Of a DNA stretch of 64,000 nt, positions 7,517-15,150 are shown piece by piece. Below the pieces are notes generated by a model. That model was given only the letters and a program-made list of their open reading frames with translations, was not told the DNA's origin and did not search any database. Within the stretch, counting starts at the first letter, position 1, and the number at the start of each line of letters is the position of its first letter. Position numbers and translations under genes: made by a program. The stretch covers positions 1 through 64,000 of the forward strand of contig CAZYEL010000001.1 in NCBI GenBank assembly GCA_964646415.1, in the 5' to 3' direction. Source of the DNA: VGJV01 sp964646415 (lineage in GTDB: Bacteria; Patescibacteriota; Minisyncoccia; UBA6257; 2-01-FULL-56-20).

Positions 7517-7819
7517 GCCGCGGTAGCTCAGTGGTAGAGCATTCGCCTGAACTCTTCGGGCACCGATTCAGTAATGAATCGGCGAAAACTGGGTGAACTC
7601 GGGGAAACTTCTTTTTTAAAGAACAATCCCGAGCCAAGCCCCGACGCAAAATCGGGGAAGGTGTAGAGACTATCCCTTCGGGGAGTACTCTCCAACATGG
7701 GTCGGAGCGGAAGCGCCCAGCTCCCGTAATCGCACGGCGATTTTATGGGATGATGATATAGTCCAAACTTCGTAAGGAAGAGCGATTGGTCGGGTGTTCG
7801 ATTCACCCCCGCGGCACCA
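7517..7819 (+). tRNA. tRNA-Phe(GAA) interrupted by a group I intron
   Basis: Exon 1 is 7517-7548 and exon 2 is 7777-7819. Joined, they give acceptor GCCGCGG/CCGCGGC, D-arm GCTC/GAGC, anticodon stem TTCGC/GCGAT (T-T mismatch at the outer pair), loop CTGAAGA with anticodon GAA, T-arm GGGTG/CACCC with TTCGATT, discriminator A and an encoded CCA. The intron follows U33. G at position 37 is unusual for a bacterial tRNA-Phe. Confidence 0.88.
7549..7776 (+). ncRNA. Group I intron (IC3-like) inside tRNA-Phe
   Basis: This is a 228-nt intron without an ORF. The P1 hairpin pairs exon GCCT with intron GGGC, placing a U-G pair at the 5' splice site, and extends by GAA/TTC around a CTC loop. Intron TCTTC can pair with the start of exon 2 (GAAGA) as P10. 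The intron ends in G (7776). The core shows AATCCCGAGCCAAG (P5/P4 region), GGTGTAGAGACTAT and ATAGTCC (P7 strands), as in the cyanobacterial-type tRNA introns of subgroup IC3. It should be self-splicing. Confidence 0.9.
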
Positions 7820-7877
7820 AAAAACTTCAAACTTCTCTGGCATTATTTTGATTTGAGAAAAGTTTCCTTGTTAAAAT

Positions 7878-8438
7878 CTATTGCAACGCGCAATTTTTAA
7901 GATACATAGTTAAAACAGTGCGCCAAGCGATAACTCCAGAAAACCTAACTTTCTGTCCTATCTTTAGAGACGCAGCAGTTTTCTCCCAGTCTCCCGAAAA
8001 ATCACAACTCAAATATGAGAACATATCCTTCTCATTCTTTGTAATCGAAACCGATATTGCATCACTAGAAAACTTATCCACGTCCAATACATACCCCTCA
8101 TCTTTTACAACCAACCCAATATACTTCTCAAAAACTCCTTCTTTCTCAAGGGATGTGCTTGATGATTTCTCTATCTCATTACGCAAAGAGAAAACAGAGT
8201 ACGGCAAGACACCAAGTTTTGAATCCTCTCTGCCGTTCGTCTCTGTAGAAGTGGGGGGAGTAAAGATTTGCTGGTAACTACCTATTGCAACATTCTGCGC
8301 TGTGATCCCCCCACTCTGTTTTTCAGAAGAAACACCGCTCGAGTTTTCTCTCCCTATACCAAAAATATAGTAAAGCACGAGCGAGGCGAGTACTGCTCCA
8401 AAGACTGCTACTGTCCAGGGATTTTTCAAGAACCACAT
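7878..8438 (-). CDS. Membrane-anchored protein with OB-fold (tRNA_anti-like) domain
   Basis: A 186-aa protein with one N-terminal membrane helix (about 9-28), a Ser/Thr-rich linker and a C-terminal domain (about 105-186) with the pattern KYIGLVVKDEGYVLDV, then CDFSGDWEKTAASLKIGQ, then VRFSGVI and a final LKNCALQ. This is the layout of the small tRNA_anti-like OB fold, ending in a conserved Cys strand. It is more AT-rich than its neighbours, which suggests different ancestry. It lies alone between tRNA-Phe and tRNA-Pro. The ligand is unknown. Confidence 0.7.
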   Translation of the reverse strand: MWFLKNPWTVAVFGAVLASLVLYYIFGIGRENSSGVSSEKQSGGITAQNVAIGSYQQIFTPPTSTETNGREDSKLGVLPYSVFSLRNEIEKSSSTSLEKEGVFEKYIGLVVKDEGYVLDVDKFSSDAISVSITKNEKDMFSYLSCDFSGDWEKTAASLKIGQKVRFSGVIAWRTVLTMYLKNCALQ

Positions 8439-8480
8439 TGTTTTTATTCAGTATGATTTATCGAACTCGGTATAAACCCG

Positions 8481-8551
8481 TCGGGGAGCCGAGAATCGAA
8501 CTCGGACTACGTGCTCCCAAAGCACGCGTACTACCACTATACGACTCCCCG
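8481..8551 (-). tRNA. tRNA-Pro(TGG)
   Basis: Minus-strand cloverleaf: acceptor CGGGGAG/CTCCCCG, anticodon stem CGTGC/GCACG with loop TTTGGGA (anticodon TGG), T-arm CCGAG/CTCGG with TTCGATT, discriminator A. CCA is not encoded. Confidence 0.93.
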
Positions 8552-8634
8552 CTTTCGCTAACGCTTCGGTGAGGCAAAGCACCGCCTGCACTTCAAATTA
8601 CGCTAATTTTATGCGAGAATCAACCGCGTCAGAA

Positions 8635-8706
8635 GCCCTCGTAGCTTAACGGATAAAGCAGGACTCTTCTAAGGTCTTGATGGGGGTTCAATTCCCTCCG
8701 AGGGCA
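8635..8706 (+). tRNA. tRNA-Arg(TCT)
   Basis: Acceptor GCCCTCG/CGAGGGC, D-stem GCTT/AAGC, anticodon stem GGACT/GGTCT (two G-U pairs) with loop CTTCTAA (anticodon TCT), TTCAATT T-loop, discriminator A, no CCA. The next gene starts 8 bases after the discriminator base. Confidence 0.93.
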
Positions 8707-8714
8707 CATAGCGT

Positions 8715-9548
8715 ATGAAACTCATCTCGCTCAACATCTTCGGTGGCAAGCATTTTGAGCCGCTCATGGAGTTTGTCCGCAAGGAAGCGCCGACAACGGA
8801 CATCTTCTGTTTTCAGGAAGTGTTTCGCTCAAAAAGCAGCCGCATAGAGAGCCGTGGCATCCGCACACACCTTTATGAGGAGTTCGGGAAGGTTCTCGCC
8901 GACTTCCAAGGGTTCTTCGCCGCCGAGCAGGACGGATACGACTTTGAAGGCCCGGTGGATTTTGACATCTCAACGGGGCAGGCAACGTTTATACGGAAGT
9001 CGATTCGCGTCGCATCAACGGAGGAAGTGTTCGTATATCGCGCCCGCAACACCGCGGGAAACAACGAAACCATCCCCGCGAACATGCTCTGCACGCGCAT
9101 CACCCAAGGAGCCAAAGCCTTCTCGGTCATAAACCTGCACGGCCTTGCGCATCCCCCCAAGGAACTCGCGCAGCTGGAGAAAATTCCCCACTTCCTCGGC
9201 CACCGCGACACCCCCGACCGCCTCGCGCAATCCGAGAAAATTTTGGCGTTTCTCAAGAAAGAACGCGGCCTGCCTACCGGACAGGCAAGCGCGATAATTC
9301 TCTGCGGGGACTTCAACCTCCGTCCGGAAACGCAAAGCTTTGCGATGCTTGAGGCGGGCATGCGGAACCTTATGCGCGAGTTCCACGTGGAACGGACGCG
9401 CAGCCGCCACTCCCTTCATTTCGGCAAAGAGGACTTCGACCCGCTGGTGGATTACGTCCTCGTATCGCACGACGTGGAAGCGCATAGCTTAACTGCGCCA
9501 GACATTGATATCTCCGACCACTTGCCGCTCGTACTGGAATTCAGTTAG
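8715..9548 (+). CDS. Endonuclease/exonuclease/phosphatase (EEP) family protein
   Basis: A 277-aa DNase I-like fold hydrolase. Signature residues in order: Asn in LISLNIFGG (1-10), Glu in FQEV (about 34), His in NLHGL (about 143), GDFNLRP (about 198), the YVLVS strand and SDHLPL at the C-terminus. EEP enzymes use Mg2+ to cut phosphodiester or phosphomonoester bonds in nucleic acids or lipids; the substrate here cannot be told. The segment RGLPTGQAS (about 184-192) matches the palindromic insert family also seen in gyrA. The ATG lies 8 bases after the tRNA-Arg end with no Shine-Dalgarno, so tRNA maturation could create its nearly leaderless mRNA. Confidence 0.85.
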   Translation: MKLISLNIFGGKHFEPLMEFVRKEAPTTDIFCFQEVFRSKSSRIESRGIRTHLYEEFGKVLADFQGFFAAEQDGYDFEGPVDFDISTGQATFIRKSIRVASTEEVFVYRARNTAGNNETIPANMLCTRITQGAKAFSVINLHGLAHPPKELAQLEKIPHFLGHRDTPDRLAQSEKILAFLKKERGLPTGQASAIILCGDFNLRPETQSFAMLEAGMRNLMREFHVERTRSRHSLHFGKEDFDPLVDYVLVSHDVEAHSLTAPDIDISDHLPLVLEFS

Positions 9549-9561
9549 AATCTGGGAACTA

Positions 9562-9634
9562 CGCGCGCTTAGCTCAGTGGCAGAGCGACCCGTTTACACC
9601 GGGTAGGTCGGGGGTTCGATCCCCTCAGCGCGCA
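9562..9634 (+). tRNA. tRNA-Val(TAC)
   Basis: Acceptor GCGCGCT/AGCGCGC, D-arm GCTC/GAGC, anticodon stem ACCCG/CGGGT with loop TTTACAC (anticodon TAC), T-arm with TTCGATC, discriminator A, no CCA. Confidence 0.94.
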
Positions 9635-9700
9635 CATGTTACAATAATTCCATGCTTCTCACTCGCCGCATCGCAACTTGGTCAAGTTTTGTAAAGATGT

Positions 9701-9784
9701 CCCTCCCCCCAACATCGAGAGGGTAGTTGCCAGCTCAACGCGCCGTCCGTTGAGCACCCGCCCTCTCTTGGAGCGGGTTTTCGT
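9701..9784 (+). promoter_or_regulatory. Attenuator-like leader upstream of the NlpC/P60 gene
   Basis: Three competing helices are visible. CCCTC (9701-9705) or CCCTCTC (9761-9767) can each pair with GAGAGGG (9717-9723). A 7-bp hairpin GCTCAAC/GTTGAGC (9733-9739, 9749-9755) sits inside. An intrinsic terminator ACCCGC/GCGGGT (9756-9761, 9773-9778) followed by TTTCGTTTA holds CCCTCTC in its loop. The arrangement fits a transcription attenuator or riboswitch. No known riboswitch class is recognised. It might instead be the terminator of the tRNA-Val transcript. Confidence 0.55.
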
Positions 9785-9810
9785 TTATTCACCACCAACA
9801 TGAAGGAAGT

Positions 9811-10425
9811 ATGGAATACAGAGCAGTCCGCAACCGGTGCGCAGCGATTCTTGATTCACTGTCGCTCCCCATATCGCAGAGCGATGCAATGGCAGTCCTC
9901 AACCAAAACGGATTCCGCGTCGTTGAAGAAACAAATCTCGTCGCGCTTGCAAGGAGATGCATCGGCACGTCCCGCTATCGCCGAGGCGCAAAACCTTCGG
10001 AAGCTCCCGCAGTGGTCGACTGCTCGAGCTTCACAAAATGGCTCTACGGCCAGCGCGGAATTTGGCTACCGCGGAGATCGATACAACAGCGAGAACTCGG
10101 CGAACCTATCCCGCTCGAAAACGTTGCCGCGGAAGACCTCATATTCGTCTCCGGCAAAGTCGACTACTACATCACTGACCCCGCCGACGGAGTAGGGCAT
10201 GTAGGAATCGCGAGCGGAGAAAACACCGTCATCCATGCTGCAAACAAAAAAACGGGAGTAATAGAAACTCCACTGCACCAGTTCATTGAAAAAAATATGT
10301 TCCGTGGCGCGCGGCGCTACATTCCGAAAAACAAGGAGGTGCTCACGTTTGAAACGCCGCCAGAACGGGAAATAGAGATTGCGGGCGACCTCCAATGGGT
10401 GATTCTGCAATCGCTGCCGCAGTAA
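9811..10425 (+). CDS. NlpC/P60-type cysteine peptidase
   Basis: A 204-aa protein with the NlpC/P60 catalytic set: Cys in VVDCSSFTKWLYG (about 68), His in GHVGIA (about 131) and a following polar residue in VIHAAN. Family members cut peptide stems of peptidoglycan or related amide bonds. There is no signal peptide, so export or an intracellular role is open. An AAGGA sits only a few bases before the ATG at 9811. The gene lies behind the attenuator-like leader at 9701-9784 and before a strong terminator, so it forms its own unit. Confidence 0.85.
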   Translation: MEYRAVRNRCAAILDSLSLPISQSDAMAVLNQNGFRVVEETNLVALARRCIGTSRYRRGAKPSEAPAVVDCSSFTKWLYGQRGIWLPRRSIQQRELGEPIPLENVAAEDLIFVSGKVDYYITDPADGVGHVGIASGENTVIHAANKKTGVIETPLHQFIEKNMFRGARRYIPKNKEVLTFETPPEREIEIAGDLQWVILQSLPQ

Positions 10426-10435
10426 CGAAATCACG

Positions 10436-10466
10436 AAGGCGACCCCCTGAAGGTCGCCTTTTCTTT
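10436..10466 (+). terminator. Rho-independent terminator after the NlpC/P60 gene
   Basis: AGGCGACC and GGTCGCCT pair around a short loop and are followed by TTTTCTTT. Confidence 0.85.
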
Positions 10467-10488
10467 CCTGCGCGAGCGCACCCCCGCG

Positions 10489-11493
10489 TTATCGCGCCAT
10501 GCTCTTCAAAACTTCAAGGTAGAGTTCCTCCACAATTCTCTCCTGCGCCCGTCCCGTCGCCGCATAGTGGTCGAGTCCCGGCGCGGCGTTTACTTCAAGC
10601 ACCCAGTACTCGTGCAGCTTCTCCGTGATGCTCCCCTTCACCATGAGGTCAACTCCGCAGAGGCGGAGCCCCATGTCGCGCGTGAGGCGCACCGCAATCC
10701 GGTGGAACGCCGGGTGTACGTTTTTCGTCACGTCCACGGAATCCCCTCCCGTCGAGAGATTCGCGTTGTCGAGCAAATAGATGCGCGCGCCCTTTGGAGG
10801 CACGGAGCGGAACGTGAGCCCCTGCCGCGCAAGCTTCAACGCAATACGCGGGTCATGCATTTTAATGCGTGTGTCGCGGCTCGCGGCGACGAACCGACGC
10901 TGCTTCACTTGCAAAAGCTGCCGGATGGTGTGCTTCCCATCCCCCACCACATGAAGCGGGATGCGCTCATACGCCGATATCACCCGGCCATCAAGCACCA
11001 CCACGCGATAATCCGTGCCACGCACCGGTTTCTGCACAAGCGCCACTCTGTCGCGGACAAACACGGCGCGCACGGCGCGGAAAAACTCAACTCTGTTGTA
11101 TGCATACGCGACATTCGTCCCTTGGCTCCCGCTGTTCGGCTTTACCACCACCGGAAACCCGATGGTCTTTGCATAGCGGTATGCCGCATCAATATCCCGC
11201 CGCGACCCGATTGCCTTGCACCAGTCATACGAGAAAAATGCCCGTCCGGGAATCACGGGGTAGCCCATCCGCCGCATGAAAAAATTGGCGTAGTCTTTGT
11301 CTTTCGCGATGTCGGATGCGCCAAGCGGATTCAAGTCAAGACTCGAATAGCGGAAATAGCGCTTCCTGCCGTTCTTAAAAATTATCTGCCCGACGATGTT
11401 CCACTCGGGCTCAAGCACCACGCGCGCCCCGATTTTCGGAGCGATTTTCTGCAACACCTTCCCCAAAAGCGGGGTCTGATAATTTCTTCGCAT
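10489..11493 (-). CDS. ATP-grasp ligase resembling the cyanophycin-synthetase central domain
   Basis: A 334-aa ATP-grasp protein. Landmarks: FPVVVKPNSGSQGTNV (ATP-binding lysine and glycine loop, about 125-140), DYRVVVLDGRVISAYERIP, VVGDGKHTIRQLL, NLSTGGDSVDVT and VLEVNAAPGLDHY (metal-binding Glu and Asn near the C-terminus). VGDGKxTI and NLSTGG are typical of the ATP-grasp part of CphA-like amino-acid ligases. The N-terminal and Mur-ligase parts of CphA are absent, so a peptide or amino-acid ligase of unknown substrate is the safer call. folD lies 18 bases upstream on the same strand. Confidence 0.8.
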   Translation of the reverse strand: MRRNYQTPLLGKVLQKIAPKIGARVVLEPEWNIVGQIIFKNGRKRYFRYSSLDLNPLGASDIAKDKDYANFFMRRMGYPVIPGRAFFSYDWCKAIGSRRDIDAAYRYAKTIGFPVVVKPNSGSQGTNVAYAYNRVEFFRAVRAVFVRDRVALVQKPVRGTDYRVVVLDGRVISAYERIPLHVVGDGKHTIRQLLQVKQRRFVAASRDTRIKMHDPRIALKLARQGLTFRSVPPKGARIYLLDNANLSTGGDSVDVTKNVHPAFHRIAVRLTRDMGLRLCGVDLMVKGSITEKLHEYWVLEVNAAPGLDHYAATGRAQERIVEELYLEVLKSMAR

Positions 11494-11511
11494 TGGAGAT
11501 AGTTCTCCCGA

Positions 11512-12336
11512 TTACTTCTCGTTCAACGCGTAGAAATTCTCAAAAAGTTTCGCCACAAGGATAGGACCCGTGCCTCCGGGGGTAGGAGTATATACAACAG
11601 CTTCGAGCTTTAAGCTTTTAGCTTTAAGGGAATCAGGGTCGAAATCGCCAAGGAGTTTTCCGTCTACGGAGTCGTAGCCGAAATCAATCACGAGCGCATT
11701 TCCTTTAAGCATTGCTGCATTGAAAAGTTTTGCTTTGCCGACACCGGAAATTACCACGTCGCAATTCTTTAGTATGGCGAAATCCGCTCCGCGCCCCAGA
11801 ATATAAAGCTCGCTCACCTTACGCATAAGCCAGACCGCAATGGGCTTTCCTATGAGCATCCCCGCGCCGATGACCACTGCCCGATTACCCTTCAAATCAA
11901 AGTTCGCGCACCGCAATACCTCTTCCACGGTGGCGACCGCAGGGTGGAGCACCTTCGCGCGATTGTTATAGTGTGCGCCCAGCGTCCGCTCACTCAAGCA
12001 ATCAGGGTCTTTCTCCGGCGGAATCGCATTCACGATGTATGTGGCGTTCAAGGGCTCAGGGAGCGGCAGCTGCACAATCACGCCGCCGCACGTTTTCCCC
12101 GCGGCGATTTTTCCCACTTCTTCCCGCAGCTTGTCGTTCCCGAGCGCGGGGTCGAGTTTATAGATGCGGTAGTCAATTCCCAACCCTTTCGCGGTGTCCT
12201 GTTTCAGCTTCTGGAAACTCGCGGACGCGGGGTCGTCCCCGATCAAAACCCCGGCGAAGAATTTCTTCGGCTTCGGTTGTTCTTTCAGCCGTGCGAGGAG
12301 TTCGGCGGCGATTTTTTTTCCGTCAATCACAATCAT
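11512..12336 (-). CDS. folD: Methylenetetrahydrofolate dehydrogenase/cyclohydrolase (FolD), divergent
   Basis: A 274-aa FolD interconverting methylene-, methenyl- and formyl-THF. Recognisable parts: SASFQKLKQDTAKGLGI (catalytic Lys region), GVIVQLPLP, EKDPDCLSERTLG, a Rossmann loop altered from the usual GRSxxVG to VIGAGMLIGKP, and TPTPGGTGPIL. Residues 236-244 (SLKAKSLKL) come from a DNA motif of repeated agctttaa units (11601-11630) that recurs in rsmA and between genes. It is followed by the ATP-grasp gene and preceded by glyA, which supplies methylene-THF, so the one-carbon link makes sense. Confidence 0.88.
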   Translation of the reverse strand: MIVIDGKKIAAELLARLKEQPKPKKFFAGVLIGDDPASASFQKLKQDTAKGLGIDYRIYKLDPALGNDKLREEVGKIAAGKTCGGVIVQLPLPEPLNATYIVNAIPPEKDPDCLSERTLGAHYNNRAKVLHPAVATVEEVLRCANFDLKGNRAVVIGAGMLIGKPIAVWLMRKVSELYILGRGADFAILKNCDVVISGVGKAKLFNAAMLKGNALVIDFGYDSVDGKLLGDFDPDSLKAKSLKLEAVVYTPTPGGTGPILVAKLFENFYALNEK

Positions 12337-12340
12337 CGAG

Positions 12341-12436
12341 TAAGTAGTAGGTAGTATGTGGTAGGTAGTAAAAAATGCAACAGTAGCGCTTGTTTTTGCC
12401 CATATTGCCCTACTACCTACTACTTACCACCTACTA
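12341..12436. repeat. Fold-back intergenic repeat of TAGTAGGTAG units
   Basis: Between folD and glyA, GTAGTAGGTAGTA-type sequence (12341-12370) is mirrored by TACTACCTACTAC (12411-12436), so the gap folds into a hairpin. A 22-base stretch of the left arm recurs exactly in reverse complement at 17848-17869. Confidence 0.75.
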
Positions 12437-12439
12437 GCG

Positions 12440-13690
12440 CTACGCATCGATCCCGGGCACGGGGAACTTGCGTGCAAACTCGGCAACGCGTGATTTAATC
12501 TCCACAAGCTTCTCGTCACTCCCCCTATTCTGCAACGCTTCATCGATAAGCCCAGCAACGGTTTCCATGTCGGCTTCCGCAAGCCCCCGCGTCGTGACCG
12601 CCGGGGTGCCAAGGCGAACACCCGAAGGATCAACCGGCTTCCGGGGATCGTAGGGAATCATGTTTTTGTTTATGGAAATGCTCACCCGCTCCAGCGCACG
12701 CTCCGCTTCTTTCCCCGTAATCTGTTTGCTCCCAAACACATCCACAAGAAAGCTGTGATTGTCCGTGCCCCCCGAGATAACGCGATACCCCCGCTTGGTG
12801 AGGGCGACGGCGAATGCCCGTGCGTTCGTAATCACCCGCTTCGCATAATCCGCAAACTCCGGCTGAAGCGCTTCGCCGAACGCGACCGCCTTCGCCGCGG
12901 TAATGTGGTCGTGCGGACCGCCCTGAACGCCCGGGAACACCGCGCGGTCAATGTCTTTCGCAAATTTTTCTTTACACATGATAATGCCGCCCCGGGGACC
13001 CCGCAGCGTCTTGTGAGTCGTCGTTGACACCACATCGAAATACGGCACGGGGTTCTCAAGCTGCTTTCCCGCAATAAGCCCCGCGATGTGCGCAACGTCG
13101 GCAAACGTATACGCGCCAACCTTGTCCGCGATTTCTTTAAAGCGCTTCCAATCCAGGCTCCTGCTGTACGCGGAAAAACCGGCAAGTATCATCTTCGGCT
13201 TCTCGCGGAGCGCGATTGCTTCAACTTCATCCATATCAATCACTTCCGTATCGCGCCGCACCGTGTAGGGAATGATAGTATATAGCTTCCCTGAAAAATT
13301 GAGTGGGTGCCCGTGAGAAAGGTGCCCCCCCTGGTCAAGCGAGAATCCCAATACTTTATCACCCACCTTCAAGAGCGCCATGTACACTGCGAGGTTTGCC
13401 GGACTTCCCGAAAGCGGTTGGACATTCACGTGATCCGCGCCGAAAAGCTCTCTCGCGCGCGTTATGGCGAGCGTCTCCACTTCGTCAATAATTTCGTTCC
13501 CGCCGTAATAGCGTTTACCGGGGTACCCCTCGGAATACTTGTTAGTAAGCACGCTCCCCATCGCAGTCAATACTGCGCTCGAAACATAGTTCTCTGACGC
13601 GATGAGTTCGAGCCCCTCCTTCTGCCGTTTTTTTTCACGCTCGATGATTGCGGCTACCTCCGGGTCCTGTTGTGCAAGTGATGAATTCAT
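12440..13690 (-). CDS. glyA: Serine hydroxymethyltransferase
   Basis: A 416-aa PLP enzyme converting serine plus THF to glycine plus methylene-THF. Seen: the N-terminal pattern QEGLELIASENYVS, GGHLSHG, the FADVAHIAGLIAG strand and the PLP-lysine motif STTTHKTLRGPRGG. Full length. Its start has a GATAAT hexamer at 13697-13702 exactly 6 bases before the ATG, implying a leaderless message. folD downstream uses its product. Confidence 0.96.
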   Translation of the reverse strand: MNSSLAQQDPEVAAIIEREKKRQKEGLELIASENYVSSAVLTAMGSVLTNKYSEGYPGKRYYGGNEIIDEVETLAITRARELFGADHVNVQPLSGSPANLAVYMALLKVGDKVLGFSLDQGGHLSHGHPLNFSGKLYTIIPYTVRRDTEVIDMDEVEAIALREKPKMILAGFSAYSRSLDWKRFKEIADKVGAYTFADVAHIAGLIAGKQLENPVPYFDVVSTTTHKTLRGPRGGIIMCKEKFAKDIDRAVFPGVQGGPHDHITAAKAVAFGEALQPEFADYAKRVITNARAFAVALTKRGYRVISGGTDNHSFLVDVFGSKQITGKEAERALERVSISINKNMIPYDPRKPVDPSGVRLGTPAVTTRGLAEADMETVAGLIDEALQNRGSDEKLVEIKSRVAEFARKFPVPGIDA

Positions 13691-13727
13691 ATCTTCATTA
13701 TCATACTCATTCTTCTCCTCCCACCCA

Positions 13728-14411
13728 CTACTTCCCTTCTTTAATCTCCCAATCCATGTGCATCCGCGGGAGCATTGTCTCCGGCTTCCAGGTGAGTTTC
13801 AGTTCGTTTAAGTCTGAGCTTGCTTGATACTTCCCGCTGTCGGTCGCATAGTCCTTCGTGTTCGAAGTGAGTGGCGCCACTTCATAAAACACCATCTGCC
13901 CGATGCGCCGCCCCACCACGAGCGGAATCGAAAAATTCTGGGAGTTGTTCGTCACTTCCATTGTCCACCGGTTGATGTACCCGATATCGCCCCACCCCGC
14001 GTCTTTGCACACCTCGATGAAATTTCTGCCGAGCGACGAACGCGCGTACATTTTTGCGACGCAAATATCGCGCCCGCCGATGAACTCCTGCGTGTGCCCC
14101 AAAACCGTTTCCCCCGGCGCAAGGAGAACGATGCGCGCGCCGCGCGGGATGTTTTTGAACTTTTGGTTCAGCCGTCGCTCCACGACTTCCACCGCTTCCG
14201 CCTCGAAAGGGCCGTTCCAGACCGCCGCGGTAGACTCGGCATCGTACACATTGTGGATAGTCGCCCGCCCGCCCGGGTGCCGCTCGCGCCAAAACCATGC
14301 ACCAAGCGTCACATCGTAACTCGTCGTCTTCAGGTTCCGGTCCTCAAAGGGCTCGATAACAATCGTTCCCTGCTTCATATGCTTCAAAATCTGGTCGCGA
14401 GAAAGCAGCAT
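13728..14411 (-). CDS. dcd: dCTP deaminase/dUTPase-family protein
   Basis: A 227-aa protein starting at the ATG at 14411 (MLLSRDQILKHMKQG), matching where Dcd proteins begin; a longer reading to 14459 adds 16 unlikely residues. Family marks: SYDVTLG, APGETVLGHTQEFIGG, ARSSLGRNFIEV, GDIGYINRWTMEVTNN and RRIGQMVFYEV. Dcd deaminates dCTP to dUTP (bifunctional forms go to dUMP), feeding dTMP synthesis. It is slightly longer than E. coli Dcd. The usual catalytic Glu corresponds to the Glu in WTMEVTNN. Confidence 0.85.
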   Translation of the reverse strand: MLLSRDQILKHMKQGTIVIEPFEDRNLKTTSYDVTLGAWFWRERHPGGRATIHNVYDAESTAAVWNGPFEAEAVEVVERRLNQKFKNIPRGARIVLLAPGETVLGHTQEFIGGRDICVAKMYARSSLGRNFIEVCKDAGWGDIGYINRWTMEVTNNSQNFSIPLVVGRRIGQMVFYEVAPLTSNTKDYATDSGKYQASSDLNELKLTWKPETMLPRMHMDWEIKEGK

Positions 14412-14483
14412 GGAATAAGTTGGTTGCCGGTCGGCTAATTGGTTACAAGCGTACGGCAAAAAAAGCCCCGCCGCAAGCCTGGG

Positions 14484-15104
14484 TCATCGGTTCTTGCTCG
14501 TCCAGAGGTTGTCCCACCATGCGGAAGGCTCCGTTTCGTAAATCGTTTTCCCGAGTTCTTTTGCCGACTTGAGTTTGAGTTTCTTGAGCTGCGCATTCGC
14601 GCGCAATTTACCCTTTCCTTCATAAAGCCACTTTACCGCTTCGCGGTTTCCCTGCCACTCGTACTCGCGGAGAAGGAGGATCTCGTCCAAAAGATCCGCG
14701 TCTTTCGCAATAACCGCTTCTTTTGTCTTCCTCGCTTCGTATTCCTGCGCGAACACATGTACGTCGCCGAATGGCAGTCCGCTGAGCTGTTCCTCGATTA
14801 TTTCGTCGTTGAAAATCTTTACATACCGCTTATGCACCCAGTTATGGTCGTTGCTCCGCGCCTCGCCCAAGTCGTGCGTGAGCGCCATCATCACCACTTT
14901 GTAGGGATCGACTTTCTCCTTTTTCGCAAGCGCCCATGCAATCAAGGCTACGCGAAAAGAGTGGGAGGCGATGTTGTCCGACATGTCGTCGCTCAAAAGC
15001 GTCTGCCGGTGCACGCGCGAAAGCTTTCGGAGCGTGCCCGCCTCGAAAAGGAAATTCGCGATTTTTTGGTCGTTCGTGAGCCGAAGGTTTCGCCGCTTGG
15101 TCAT
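14484..15104 (-). CDS. HD-domain phosphohydrolase (YfbR/COG1896-like)
   Basis: A 206-aa HD-domain protein; I prefer the ATG at 15104 (MTKRRNLRL) over 15122. Motifs: SDNIASHSFRVALIAWALA (first His), MMALTHDLGEA (His-Asp pair) and KDADLLDEILLLREYEW (distal Asp). This fits metal-dependent 5'-deoxynucleotidases such as YfbR. Its place between dcd and an NDT-like gene supports a role in deoxynucleotide salvage; the exact substrate is inferred. Confidence 0.8.
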   Translation of the reverse strand: MTKRRNLRLTNDQKIANFLFEAGTLRKLSRVHRQTLLSDDMSDNIASHSFRVALIAWALAKKEKVDPYKVVMMALTHDLGEARSNDHNWVHKRYVKIFNDEIIEEQLSGLPFGDVHVFAQEYEARKTKEAVIAKDADLLDEILLLREYEWQGNREAVKWLYEGKGKLRANAQLKKLKLKSAKELGKTIYETEPSAWWDNLWTSKNR

Positions 15105-15150
15105 GGAAGTAGGGTAACGCATTCCGTCAGCTTGTTACACCGCTCTGCTT

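Noticed and set aside
7404..7830. Antisense ORFs across the tRNA-Phe intron
   Set aside because: The intron core motifs explain the sequence on the plus strand; the ORFs are shadows.
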